A DNA stretch of 64,000 nucleotides from UBA1672 sp046542355 (GCA_046542355.1 JBKHBN010000005.1:15933-79932); one strand, 5' to 3'. Positions 43,445 to 51,817 are shown, counted from the first letter of the stretch. Numbers and translations are program-made. The notes: a model not told the origin generated them from the sequence alone.

Positions 43445-43579
43445 TTAGGCGCTCAAGCGCTTGCGACCCTTGGCACGGCGACGTGCCAGCACTGCGCGGC
43501 CATTTTTATCTGCCATACGTGCACGAAAACCGTGGCGGGCGGCTCGAACTTTACGGCTTGGCTGGAATGTGCGTTTCAT
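43445..43579 (-). CDS. rpmH: 50S ribosomal protein L34
   Basis: A 44-residue L34 read directly from the minus strand: it begins MKRTFQPSRKVRAARHGF and continues RARMADKNGRAVLARRRAKG, ending KRLSA. Highly basic and conserved, near the polypeptide exit site of the large subunit. An AAGGTG ribosome site lies about 8 bases before the ATG at 43579. It heads the rpmH-rnpA-yidD-yidC-engB block. Confidence 0.97.
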   Translation of the reverse strand: MKRTFQPSRKVRAARHGFRARMADKNGRAVLARRRAKGRKRLSA

Positions 43580-43720
43580 AACTACTCACCTTAAATTCTA
43601 TTTTAAATACGTTTTTTCTTCTTCGCAGGTGGAGGTTTATACCCTCTTCTTTCTGCCCTGTCAAATGAAAGACTGGTTATATGAGCAAAAAACATAGCAT
43701 TTATGACCTTATTCATTGCA

Positions 43721-43755
43721 CAAAACCAAACAGCGCGCCAGAAAGCGGCGCGGCT
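43721..43755 (-). terminator. Likely intrinsic terminator of the gene ending at 43787
   Basis: On the minus strand an AGC-GCGCC stem (one bulge) around GCTTTCT is followed by TGTTTGGTTTTG, about 30 bases after the upstream stop codon. The T run is interrupted, so efficiency is uncertain. Confidence 0.5.
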
Positions 43756-43786
43756 GAGTTTAATTTAAAGCGTAATATGGTTAACT

Positions 43787-44407
43787 TTACGCGATAGGCT
43801 GATCCACACGTGCGGTCAGATCACCTGCAATAGGCTCATCATTGAGCATCTGGATCATCCCGGTTGGTTCTACTGAGAAGCTCGCGATAAAAAGGGCGTT
43901 TGCATAAAATACAACTGCATCACAGAGGAAGTGCCCCTGCTCGTTCATGCCCTCGTAACTTGCCGGGCGGATTGTGCCCTCGACAACAGAGCGCGTTGTT
44001 GCATCCATTTCTGTGGGTAAATTCGGGTCTGACATGTCTTCGGCAACGTAAAACGGTCCTTCATCGCCACGGACGTAGAAACAGAAGAAACGCAAGTAAT
44101 CAAGAACATTATCTTCGTTAATCTTGATTGGCGCCTTGCTGTTGACCTCATGAATTGGTGGAGACGTTCCATTCAACCTGAAGAGATTGCCCTGATCGGT
44201 CAGATAGTACACCGTAACCTTTTTATTAACCCAGTTAGGGTCTTTTACGCGAATAAGAGCAACGCTCTCATAAAATGGCAAAGTTCGCCATGCCACCTTC
44301 GTGCTTGCCGGAGAGGTGCGATATTTCCCATCGATGGGGTTGATCTTGTCTAAAAATCCCGCAAGCTCATCGCCAGAGACTTCGTTCCAATTATTGTCGT
44401 GATACAT
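43787..44407 (-). CDS. Hypothetical protein (206 aa)
   Basis: Unrecognised 206-residue soluble protein starting MYHDNNWNEVSGDELAGFL. Features include SVALIRVKDPNWVNKKVTVY, DYLRFFCFYVRGDEGPFYV and an EGTIRPASYEGMNEQGHFLC segment, all suggesting a beta-sheet fold. No signal peptide or membrane segment. The frame extends to 44467, but the ATG at 44407 gives a sensible soluble start. A likely terminator follows. It stands alone upstream of rpmH on the same strand. Confidence 0.6.
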   Translation of the reverse strand: MYHDNNWNEVSGDELAGFLDKINPIDGKYRTSPASTKVAWRTLPFYESVALIRVKDPNWVNKKVTVYYLTDQGNLFRLNGTSPPIHEVNSKAPIKINEDNVLDYLRFFCFYVRGDEGPFYVAEDMSDPNLPTEMDATTRSVVEGTIRPASYEGMNEQGHFLCDAVVFYANALFIASFSVEPTGMIQMLNDEPIAGDLTARVDQPIA

Positions 44408-44764
44408 GTTGTAGACCTGACTTCGTCGATTACAAATCAATTCCAGTATATATTGACAGAAAATCACGCAAGCGCAACCCCCTGTAATATAAAAAAACTC
44501 CTCACATATAAGCGTAAATTCTACTTTTGCGCAAGCTTTTCGTTGCCAACACTACAGGCCAGTTCCTAACAAAATGTTAATTTTTTCATTTTGATCCCCT
44601 TTTTATCGTATTTAAGTGTATTTAAACACTCACAAGCATACTAAATAAGAAATGCGAGATGTGATGAATATATTCCTGTGGCAAAGTTATGGCAAAAACA
44701 CCTATACTTCAGCCACATTTCGAGCTTTTTTTAACGCGTTAAACACCGGGCCTGAGTAAAGCAT
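44408..44764. other. AT-rich non-coding stretch, no clear features
   Basis: These 357 bases separate divergent genes and presumably hold both promoters. I see AT-rich runs and an AGTGT-attta-AACACT-type hairpin near 44610-44630, but no recognisable RNA gene, repeat family member or operator. Confidence 0.4.
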
Positions 44765-45529
44765 TTGAAACGACCAGATTTTATTATGGGTGGGGCAACG
44801 CATGGTGGAGCCAATACTCTGCTGCGGATTCTTGATAATCACCCGCGGATTTTCATCCCGCGTCTGAAGACGCACCGCTATTTCCTGCAAGGCGGGCTGA
44901 CCAAGGGGATTATGACTTCATGCCGCCCGGATTTTGCCACCGCTGCTTATGGCGACCAAACGCAGAAGAGTCCTTTTTTGTTCGGTGAAAAACAATATAA
45001 TGCAGCGCTGGTTGCCGAACAATGCCCCAATGCCAAAATTATCCTGAGCTTGCGGGATCCTGCTGAGCGGGCTTGCCGTTTGTTCTACTGGGCGCGTGCC
45101 AAGAAACGTGAGCCGCTAAGAAAATTTGAGGATGCTGTTGAGGTAGAGATGATGGGCGAACGCACTCCTGAAAACAGTCCTCTATGCTGGCTTTACAAGA
45201 ATCAGTATGAATACCACGTCAAAAAATGGGTTTCTTCTTTTCCAGCGCAAAATATTTTGCTCCTTATCTATGAAGAATGGACAAATCCCGATTTTAACGG
45301 GCTGGAGCCGCTAGAGAGATTTTTAGATCTGGATATTGGGTCTTTGGTTGAGGAATATAACGAAAATTTTAACGCCAAAGAGTGGATCAATGTTTTGCGT
45401 GACCGAAAGCCCCCTAAATACAAGCCGCTTTCCAAAAGGCTCCGCGGCAAACTTGAAGATGTGTTCGCTCCCGACAAGGCCTATATATCAAGATTACTCA
45501 ATCGTGATATACCTTCTTGGTCTGTCTAA
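44765..45529 (+). CDS. Sulfotransferase-domain protein, TTG start
   Basis: A 254-residue sulfotransferase of the heparan/glycan type. The sulfate-donor loop is PDFIMGGATHGGANTLLRIL at the very N-terminus, the 3'-phosphate site is AKIILSLRDPAERACRLFYW, and a later block reads NILLLIYEEWTNPDF. The start is probably TTG at 44765: a stop lies four codons upstream in frame, and the first ATG (44786) would cut into the donor loop. The lysine usual in the loop is replaced by His-Gly. Its stop overlaps that of the convergent gene by four bases. Confidence 0.75.
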   Translation: MKRPDFIMGGATHGGANTLLRILDNHPRIFIPRLKTHRYFLQGGLTKGIMTSCRPDFATAAYGDQTQKSPFLFGEKQYNAALVAEQCPNAKIILSLRDPAERACRLFYWARAKKREPLRKFEDAVEVEMMGERTPENSPLCWLYKNQYEYHVKKWVSSFPAQNILLLIYEEWTNPDFNGLEPLERFLDLDIGSLVEEYNENFNAKEWINVLRDRKPPKYKPLSKRLRGKLEDVFAPDKAYISRLLNRDIPSWSV

Positions 45530-45822
45530 TCTTCTGCTGGTTCCTGAGCGGGCTTTTCTTCAGAAGTAGTGTTTTCTTGTGATTCTTCTTTATCTCCAGC
45601 AGCGGGCATAATGTCTTGAAGGTCTTCAGCCTTATCATCCATTGCAATTTCCGGCGTTTCAGGAACGGTATATTCGGCCATGCCCGGCGGTGTCTCGTTG
45701 TGAAAACGCTGCCCATACTCATCGGCATTTGCCTTTGTAGCCAGAAGAATAACCAAAACTGTTGCTGAAAAAACAATACTGACCACTGTTGCCATAGACA
45801 GCATTACCAGGGAGCGTAACAT
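45526..45822 (-). CDS. Small exported/membrane protein with acidic tail (98 aa)
   Basis: A 98-residue protein with one N-terminal hydrophobic helix (MATVVSIVFSATVLVILLATKANA) that may be a signal peptide or anchor, then a highly acidic, low-complexity C-terminal half rich in Glu, Asp, Pro and Ala (EESQENTTSEEKPAQEP). A strong GGAAGGA site precedes the ATG at 45822. Function unknown; probably a periplasmic disordered tail. Confidence 0.6.
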   Translation of the reverse strand: MLRSLVMLSMATVVSIVFSATVLVILLATKANADEYGQRFHNETPPGMAEYTVPETPEIAMDDKAEDLQDIMPAAGDKEESQENTTSEEKPAQEPAED

Positions 45823-46046
45823 GATTTTTCCTTCCTTTTTTACTACACACTGCAAAAAAATATAATACCTTACTTACATTATGGCAAATTTATGGCGGAG
45901 ATTTCAACAAAATTTTAACACTTTCTTAATATTTATCATCTTATCCCTTGATATAACATAGATTCATTATATTTATGATACATAAATTTCAGGCTTATGG
46001 TAGCGTAGCTTGCCTGTGTCCAAGTGAATTTAAGATATCGGGTTTT

Positions 46047-46445
46047 ATGATCATGACGAGTTTTGCAGAAATACATGCGATTAAACTATACGACAGGATT
46101 TCAAATAGCGGGGATTCAAATTCCGGCGATGATGATCATGGTTCACCAAGCACAGAACACGGTCTGGTTTTAAAAGCCCGTCCTAAAACGCAAAAACCCT
46201 CTATGTATAAGGTTCTTTTGCTCAATGATGACTATACGCCCATGGAATTTGTTGTTCATGTGCTTGAAAATATTTTCAAGAAAAGCCGACAGGAAGCAAC
46301 AGAGATTATGCTCCATGTTCACAGGCGCGGTGTTGGCGTTTGCGGTGTTTACACATATGAAGTTGCAGAAACCAAGGTTTCTCAGGTTATGGAGTATGCG
46401 CGTGCCAATGAACAGCCGCTTCAATGCACTATGGAGAAAGAATAA
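46047..46445 (+). CDS. clpS: ATP-dependent Clp protease adaptor ClpS
   Basis: A 132-residue ClpS, the N-end-rule adaptor that delivers substrates with bulky N-terminal residues to ClpA. The binding-pocket motif is YKVLLLNDDYTPMEFVVHVL with the DD pair, then EATEIMLHVHRRGVGVCGVY and YEVAETKVSQVMEYAR. A non-conserved acidic N-terminal extension of about 50 residues (SNSGDSNSGDDDHG) precedes the core. The start at 46047 is a guess among several ATGs; an upstream one at 45975 adds 24 residues. clpA follows 97 bases downstream. Confidence 0.94.
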   Translation: MIMTSFAEIHAIKLYDRISNSGDSNSGDDDHGSPSTEHGLVLKARPKTQKPSMYKVLLLNDDYTPMEFVVHVLENIFKKSRQEATEIMLHVHRRGVGVCGVYTYEVAETKVSQVMEYARANEQPLQCTMEKE

Positions 46446-46489
46446 CCTTTTCACCTTGCCTTTCGGTTATACTTGATGGAAAGGCTATC

Positions 46490-46515
46490 AAGACTATGCT
46501 AGTCTTCGTTTTATT
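46490..46515 (+). terminator. Possible terminator or attenuator between clpS and clpA
   Basis: A perfect 6-bp stem AAGACT-atgct-AGTCTT (46490-46506) is followed by CGTTTTATTTG. It could partly end transcription after clpS, giving clpA lower expression or its own promoter. Confidence 0.5.
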
Positions 46516-46542
46516 TGTATAATTTCAGCGCAGGAGTTCATC

Positions 46543-48882
46543 ATGCTTTCTCGAAATCTGGAACGAACCTTACATCGCGCTTTGGCTCTGGCCAATGGAA
46601 AGCGTCATGAGTTTGCCACGCTTGAGCATTTGCTCTTTGCTCTGATAAGCGATCAAGATGCCATGGCTGTCTTACGTTCCTGCGGCATTGATCTGGATGA
46701 GCTGTCCTCCGCCCTTTTACATTATATCGATCATGATCTTAGCTCCCTTGTTAACGAATCAGCGCAAGAATCAACGCCTACCAACGCTTTTCAACGTGTC
46801 TTGCAACGCGCAGCCATTCATGTGCAATCCTCAGGGCGAGAAGAAGTCACCGGTGCCAATGTTCTGGTTGCCATGTTCTCGGAACGCGAAAGCCATGCTG
46901 TTTTCGTTTTGCAAGAGCGGGAGATGACGCGCTTTGATGCTGTTAACTATATCTCACACGGCATTGCGAAAGTCCCCTCCAAAGATGGCGAAAACCTCTC
47001 CCCGCGCGGCACAGAAGAGGGCAATGAAGCGCGCGTCGAAAGTGAGGCGCTGGATGCCTATTGTGTCAATCTTAATGAAAAGGCTGTAGAGGGTGACATT
47101 GATCCTTTGATAGGCCGTGAGCAAGAAGTTGAGCGCACGATACAAATTCTATGTCGGCGATCAAAAAACAATCCGCTTTATGTCGGTGATCCGGGTGTTG
47201 GGAAAACCGCAATTGCCGAAGGGCTGGCAAAACGCATTATCGATCAGGATGTTCCCGAAATTTTATTTGAAAGCGTTATTTATGCGCTCGATATGGGCGC
47301 TTTGCTGGCAGGAACGCGCTATCGCGGTGATTTTGAAGAACGCCTGAAGGCGGTCTTGGCCGAGCTAAAAACCATTCCCGACTCCATTCTTTTCATAGAT
47401 GAAATTCATACTATCATCGGAGCAGGATCAACCAGCGGCGGGGCGATGGATGCATCTAACCTGTTAAAGCCCGCATTGGCCAGTGGTGCAATACGGTGCA
47501 TCGGATCAACCACTTACAAAGAGTATCGCAATTATTTTGAAAAAGACCGCGCTCTTGTCCGCCGCTTCCAGAAAATTGACATTGATGAACCCAGCGTGGA
47601 AGATACGGTTAAAATTTTAGTCGGCCTTCAACCTTATTACGAAAAGCACCATAATATCAAATATACACTCAGCGCCTTAAAAGCTGCCGCCGAGCTGTCT
47701 GCAAAATATATTGGCGAGCGCAAATTGCCGGACAAGGCCATCGATATCATAGATGAAGTGGGCGCAGCGCAGATGCTCGTGCCCGAAGATCAGCGCAAAA
47801 AGACAATCGGACGCAGGGATATTGAGGATGTTGTTGCCGCTATTGCGCGCATTCCATCTGCAACAATGAATCAGAATGATCGTGAAGCCCTGCAAACCCT
47901 TGAACGTGACCTCAAGACCCTTGTCTATGATCAGGATCAAGCTATTGACGTTTTGTGCAACTCGGTAAAAATGTCCCGCGCAGGTCTACGCGATCCGGAA
48001 AAACCCATTGGATGTTACCTGTTTTCCGGCCCTACGGGTGTCGGTAAAACGGAAGTTGCACGCCAGCTTTCAAAATCTTTGGGCGTTGAATTGCTGCGCT
48101 TTGATATGTCTGAGTATATGGAGCGCCATTCCGTTTCCCGTCTTATCGGCAGCCCGCCAGGTTATGTCGGCTTTGAGCAGGGCGGGCTTATGACCGATCA
48201 GGTTGACCAGCATCCGCATTGTGTCTTGCTGCTCGATGAAATTGAAAAAGCTCATCCTGATTTGTTTAATATCCTTTTGCAGGTCATGGATTACGGGAAG
48301 CTTACCGATAATAACGGCAAAACCATAGATTTTCGTAATGTTATCTTGATTATGACTACCAATGCGGGGGCTGCTGAAATTGCACGCGCACCTATTGGCT
48401 TTGGCAGAGAAATCGGGGATCAGGATTACGCCGATAATGAAGCCATTACCAAGACTTTTACGCCGGAATTCCGCAATCGGCTGGATGCAATTGTACCTTT
48501 TAAAAACTTGTCTCCAGATACGGTCGAGCTGGTTGTTGATAAATTCATTATGCAGTTGGAAGCGCAGCTTTCTGATAAAAATGTCGGTATTGAGCTTAGC
48601 AAGGAAGCACGCCGTTATCTGGCACAGGAGGGTTACGATATTACAATGGGTGCCCGTCCTTTAGGCCGCATTATCCAAGAGCGCATAAAACAGCCTCTGG
48701 CCGAAGAGATTTTGTTCGGACAGTTGCAAAAAGGTGGCGTTGTTTCTATTGATTATGATGAGAGCGCAGAAGATAAGCTTGTTTTTTCCTATGACCCTAT
48801 AACGTCAAGACGGCAGCAAGAAAAGCCGCGCAATGCTAAGGATCAAACAAAACGCGCCGATGAGCAAAAAGTAGATCATTAA
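46543..48882 (+). CDS. clpA: ATP-dependent Clp protease ATPase subunit ClpA
   Basis: A 779-residue class I Clp/Hsp100 unfoldase. The N-domain repeats (about 1-145) start MLSRNLERTLHRALALA and bind ClpS. The first AAA+ module has GDPGVGKTAIAEGLA and SILFIDEIHTIIGAG, the second GPTGVGKTEVARQL and VLLLDEIEKAHPDLF. A ClpP-contact loop region follows the second Walker A. There is no ClpB-type long middle coiled coil, which supports ClpA. The C-terminal ~30 residues are basic and not conserved. It unfolds substrates for ClpP, which is encoded elsewhere. Confidence 0.97.
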   Translation: MLSRNLERTLHRALALANGKRHEFATLEHLLFALISDQDAMAVLRSCGIDLDELSSALLHYIDHDLSSLVNESAQESTPTNAFQRVLQRAAIHVQSSGREEVTGANVLVAMFSERESHAVFVLQEREMTRFDAVNYISHGIAKVPSKDGENLSPRGTEEGNEARVESEALDAYCVNLNEKAVEGDIDPLIGREQEVERTIQILCRRSKNNPLYVGDPGVGKTAIAEGLAKRIIDQDVPEILFESVIYALDMGALLAGTRYRGDFEERLKAVLAELKTIPDSILFIDEIHTIIGAGSTSGGAMDASNLLKPALASGAIRCIGSTTYKEYRNYFEKDRALVRRFQKIDIDEPSVEDTVKILVGLQPYYEKHHNIKYTLSALKAAAELSAKYIGERKLPDKAIDIIDEVGAAQMLVPEDQRKKTIGRRDIEDVVAAIARIPSATMNQNDREALQTLERDLKTLVYDQDQAIDVLCNSVKMSRAGLRDPEKPIGCYLFSGPTGVGKTEVARQLSKSLGVELLRFDMSEYMERHSVSRLIGSPPGYVGFEQGGLMTDQVDQHPHCVLLLDEIEKAHPDLFNILLQVMDYGKLTDNNGKTIDFRNVILIMTTNAGAAEIARAPIGFGREIGDQDYADNEAITKTFTPEFRNRLDAIVPFKNLSPDTVELVVDKFIMQLEAQLSDKNVGIELSKEARRYLAQEGYDITMGARPLGRIIQERIKQPLAEEILFGQLQKGGVVSIDYDESAEDKLVFSYDPITSRRQQEKPRNAKDQTKRADEQKVDH

Positions 48883-48927
48883 ATAATCTCTCATTGAAGA
48901 GCGCCTTCAACTTTGGTGCGCTTTACT

Positions 48928-49641
48928 CTATCTGGCAAGCAGGACCTGATAAAAGTAATAATCACGCGTGCTTTGAGGTGGCGCGCCCCCTCTTACACAT
49001 CCTTGCGGGTGTCCTTTAAGCGCATCATTTGTTGCGCTGTCTGATAAGCGCGCTTCATAAGAATATTGTCCCTGAAAGGGATCAACCTGAAAGCTGTTGT
49101 TTTCCTGCGTTATATGATTGTTCTGCCCGGCAATGCCAAGTGTTTCATTAATTTGACGACACATGTCCAGCGAAATTCCGGGAAGTATTGCGATCAAATC
49201 CGCACATTTATCATTATCGCAACTATTGCCTATATCATAGCCATCATTTGCAGCAGTGAAAATCCAGTCTGCCTTGGCATTTACATCCTCAGAGCCAGCC
49301 TGATACGCAAGCCCACCTCCATAAGGGTGAAAGATATGACATGAGTAATCATCCGGTGCATAGCTGTTATTATATTTTGCATCGGAGCCGTCAAACGGCT
49401 GGCGCTCAAAACTGATCTGATTTTCGCTACAGCCCTTGGAGATGCGTAAAAACTGTACTGCATCGCGTAATGACTTGCCGTAATTCAGTATTTCGCTTGC
49501 GGAAATAAATATTCTTTCCTGTGTTATGTTGGTTCCTGAAAAACGCATCATGTTGGTCACAACAAATCCAAGCGCTGCAAATAAGGCTACCGCTATTAGA
49601 ATATAAACAAGAACGTTTCCGTTTTCTGATTTGAAATTCAT
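48928..49641 (-). CDS. Pilin-like membrane protein, paralogue 2
   Basis: A 237-residue protein with a short leader ENG and then NVLVYILIAVALFAALGFVV, nearly identical to the helix of the protein at 39157-39852. Shared later features are a helical DILNYG/EILNYG-like segment, an FHPYGGGLAYQ block and a terminal YFYQVLLAR resembling GFYTVLVGQ. Six or more cysteines (SKGCSENQ, DYSCHIF, GNSCDNDKCADL) suggest an oxidised extracellular domain. A Glu5 is absent as in paralogue 1. Function unknown. Confidence 0.65.
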   Translation of the reverse strand: MNFKSENGNVLVYILIAVALFAALGFVVTNMMRFSGTNITQERIFISASEILNYGKSLRDAVQFLRISKGCSENQISFERQPFDGSDAKYNNSYAPDDYSCHIFHPYGGGLAYQAGSEDVNAKADWIFTAANDGYDIGNSCDNDKCADLIAILPGISLDMCRQINETLGIAGQNNHITQENNSFQVDPFQGQYSYEARLSDSATNDALKGHPQGCVRGGAPPQSTRDYYFYQVLLAR

Positions 49642-49724
49642 GGTATATTGTTTCTTGGTTTCTTTAAATTAAGGCCATATCTGCGTTTTATTTATAACAT
49701 AGTTCGGTGCGCTATTCTCTACTC

Positions 49725-49752
49725 TTAGATAGTGTCCTCACGTGTTATGTAC
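49725..49752. repeat. Dispersed repeat copy upstream of the receiver-deaminase gene
   Basis: TTAGATAGTGTCCTCACGTG followed by TTATGTAC, differing from the engB copies mainly by C for G at the tenth core position. It lies in the 141-base gap between divergent genes, about 30 bases before the start at 49783, where it could overlap the promoter. Confidence 0.7.
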
Positions 49753-49782
49753 AATGCTGTTGTAATTTAAAAGGATTTTATT

Positions 49783-50703
49783 ATGCCTGATCCCGATCAT
49801 GACACCATACATCCCAGTAATCCCAACACAGTCAACATTTTGATCGCAGAAGATAATGATATCAGCCGTGAGCTGATGGCCAGCATTTTGCAAACGCAAT
49901 CCTTTCATATTATACCCGCACGGGATGGAGAAGAAGCGATTGAAGCAATTGGGAAGCGCTTGCCCGATCTAGCGCTTGTTGATTTGAATATGGAACCCAA
50001 GGGCGGTTTTTCTTTTATTCAACATCTGATCGCCCATGGTATTGATGTTCCGGTTGTCATTATCACTGCTGATGAGTCTTCCGATGTTTTACTGCGCGCG
50101 CAAGAGCTTGGTGTCACGCGCGTTTTACAAAAACCTGTGGAGCCGGATCGCCTTATCAGTATTACCAAATCCATTTTGAAACGATACGGTCATAATATAG
50201 AAAGCCGCGTGTCGCAAACCTATGAAAGCCGCTATTCTCCCAATCAGCTTATGCAGCGCGCCATTGATCTTGCCGAAAGAAACGCGAAATCTCTTAAAGG
50301 CGGGCCTTTCGGGGCACTGGTCAGCTCGAAGGATGGAAAAATCCTTGGTGAAGGTGTCAACGGCATTACATCGCGGGTTGACCCTACAGCACACGCAGAG
50401 ATCATGGCTATAAGGCAAGCGGCAGAGAAACTGGGGCGCTCCGATCTCTCAAATTGTGTTTTATACTGTTCAAGCGAACCGACAATGATGGGCAAGGCTC
50501 TTATCATCAGTGTGGGAATCAAGCAGGTCTATTTTGGATTAACCCATGAAAATATTTCCAAACTCCAGCAAAAAGAGGCTCGGGTTCGTGCAGAGCTCGA
50601 GCGGCGCGAGCCTGCCCAAACACAATACTCACAGCTCGGTTACAGCGGCGCTATGACGATGTTCAAACGCTGGCAGGAGATGAAGGATAAACTGTCGGAT
50701 TAA
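49783..50703 (+). CDS. Response-regulator receiver fused to a degenerate deaminase domain
   Basis: A 306-residue fusion. Residues ~17-135 form a receiver domain with Glu23/Asp24 (LIAEDND), phospho-acceptor Asp67 (LALVDLNM), Thr in IITADE and Lys117 (LQKPVE). Residues ~150-300 match guanine/tRNA-adenosine deaminases: RNAKSLKGGPFGALV, DPTAHAEIMAIRQAA with His204 and Glu206, and NCVLYCSSEPT. The PCxxC motif giving two zinc ligands is PTMMG (233-237), so both cysteines are gone and normal catalysis is unlikely. It may be a phosphorylation-switched nucleoside-binding or partner-binding protein. No histidine kinase is adjacent. Confidence 0.85.
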   Translation: MPDPDHDTIHPSNPNTVNILIAEDNDISRELMASILQTQSFHIIPARDGEEAIEAIGKRLPDLALVDLNMEPKGGFSFIQHLIAHGIDVPVVIITADESSDVLLRAQELGVTRVLQKPVEPDRLISITKSILKRYGHNIESRVSQTYESRYSPNQLMQRAIDLAERNAKSLKGGPFGALVSSKDGKILGEGVNGITSRVDPTAHAEIMAIRQAAEKLGRSDLSNCVLYCSSEPTMMGKALIISVGIKQVYFGLTHENISKLQQKEARVRAELERREPAQTQYSQLGYSGAMTMFKRWQEMKDKLSD

Positions 50704-50836
50704 AGGAACCTCTAAAAGCTCTTTGTTTTGTCATCCCCATGAAAACGGGGATCGGGTAACAGTCTGTAAAAACAGGATTCCCACTTGCGTGGAGATGACA
50801 GTTTTTGTGAAATCTAGGTTTTTTAGAGGTGCCCTT
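50702..50836. repeat. MITE-like palindromic element (135 bp)
   Basis: Outer 16-base inverted ends AAAGGAACCTCTAAAA (50702-50717) and TTTTAGAGGTGCCCTT (50821-50836) match at 14 positions. Inside, TGTCATCCCCAT and GTGGAGATGACA form a second inverted pair, with a perfect ATCCCC/GGGGAT hairpin (50733-50752). The TGTCATCCCC... signature is common in small palindromic elements of alphaproteobacteria. It exactly fills the gap between converging genes and could terminate both. Confidence 0.75.
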
Positions 50837-50844
50837 AAGATGCT

Positions 50845-51318
50845 TTACCGAGATTTGCGCTCGATTTCAAATATCGCATCTATTTCCACTGCTACACCCA
50901 AAGGCAAGGACGGTGCGCCTACTGCAAAACGTGCGTGCTTTCCCGCTTCCCCCATAATCTCGCCAATTAAATCGGATGCGCCGTTTATAACGCGCGGGTG
51001 GTCATAAAAATCAGGGGTTGCGTTTACAAAGCCGCCAAGCTTTATGCAGCGCCTAACCCTTGACCACTGTCCGCCTACCGCATCATTAGCTTGTGCCAAA
51101 ATATTCAGGGCGCAAGCCTGCGCTGCCCTTATGCCGCCTTCAATATCCATATCTTCGCCCAAACGCCCCATATGCATTTTCTCTCCGTTTAAGAACGGAA
51201 TTTGTCCGGCGATGTATAATGTGCTTCCTGAAATAATATATGGCACATAATTTGCCGCTGGTGGCGCTGTTTGCGGTAATTCATAGCCAATTTCTTTTAG
51301 TTTTTCCTTTAGTGTCAT
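50845..51318 (-). CDS. RidA/YjgF-family protein
   Basis: A 157-residue member of the RidA/YjgF/YER057c family. Typical features are YVPYIISGSTLYIAGQIPF, ALNILAQANDAVGGQWSRV, FVNATPDFYDHPRVINGASD and the closing ARFAVGAPSLPLGVAVEIDA, where the conserved arginine and glutamate of the imine-binding site are expected. Canonical RidA hydrolyses reactive enamine/imine intermediates; this longer subgroup with GASDLIGEI is less well studied. Convergent with the receiver-deaminase gene. Confidence 0.88.
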   Translation of the reverse strand: MTLKEKLKEIGYELPQTAPPAANYVPYIISGSTLYIAGQIPFLNGEKMHMGRLGEDMDIEGGIRAAQACALNILAQANDAVGGQWSRVRRCIKLGGFVNATPDFYDHPRVINGASDLIGEIMGEAGKHARFAVGAPSLPLGVAVEIDAIFEIERKSR

Positions 51319-51418
51319 TATTATGCCTCATACCTATTTTTGCTTTTTGTTCTTTTCGTTGCCTTAAAGCTCTGCCATAATCGCAATATTGACTGGCAGT
51401 TGTAAATGGTATGCTTGT

Positions 51419-51817
51419 ATGAAAACGTTTTTAAAATTTCTCGGTGTTTTGTCTCCTGCACATATCCTGTTTTTTAAAATGAGTATGCGGGGCAAAAGAA
51501 TCGGGACAGATGGTTATGGCAATGTCTACTATCAGACTTCGCCGCGTAAGGGGTATAAGTATGCCCGGCGCTGGGTCATGTATAAAGGCGCGCCTGAGCC
51601 GAGCACTGTGCCGCCTGAGTGGCATGGCTGGCTGCATCATCAGACAGACACTGTACCGGGGCAAGAGGGTGTGTCTTATCGCCGCTCCTGGCAAAAGCCA
51701 CCGATTGCCAATATGACCGGTACGAATAAGGCCTACCGTCCCCCGGGACATCTTCTTGAAGGCGGCAGGCGCGATAAAGCTACCGGCGATTATGTGCCAT
51801 GGTCACCGCCGGAGTAA
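51419..51817 (+). CDS. NDUFA12-family complex I accessory protein
   Basis: A 132-residue homologue of the mitochondrial complex I accessory subunit NDUFA12 (B17.2), found in alphaproteobacteria. Key blocks are GKRIGTDGYGNVYYQT, YARRWVMYKGAPEPSTVPPE, WHGWLHHQTDTVPG and the proline-rich YRPPGHLLEGGRR. It sits peripherally on the membrane/matrix-arm junction of complex I. The ATG at 51419 is favoured over a TTG 10 codons earlier. First gene of a conserved alphaproteobacterial stretch that leads to mlaD-like, DUF2155 and aat. Confidence 0.92.
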   Translation: MKTFLKFLGVLSPAHILFFKMSMRGKRIGTDGYGNVYYQTSPRKGYKYARRWVMYKGAPEPSTVPPEWHGWLHHQTDTVPGQEGVSYRRSWQKPPIANMTGTNKAYRPPGHLLEGGRRDKATGDYVPWSPPE

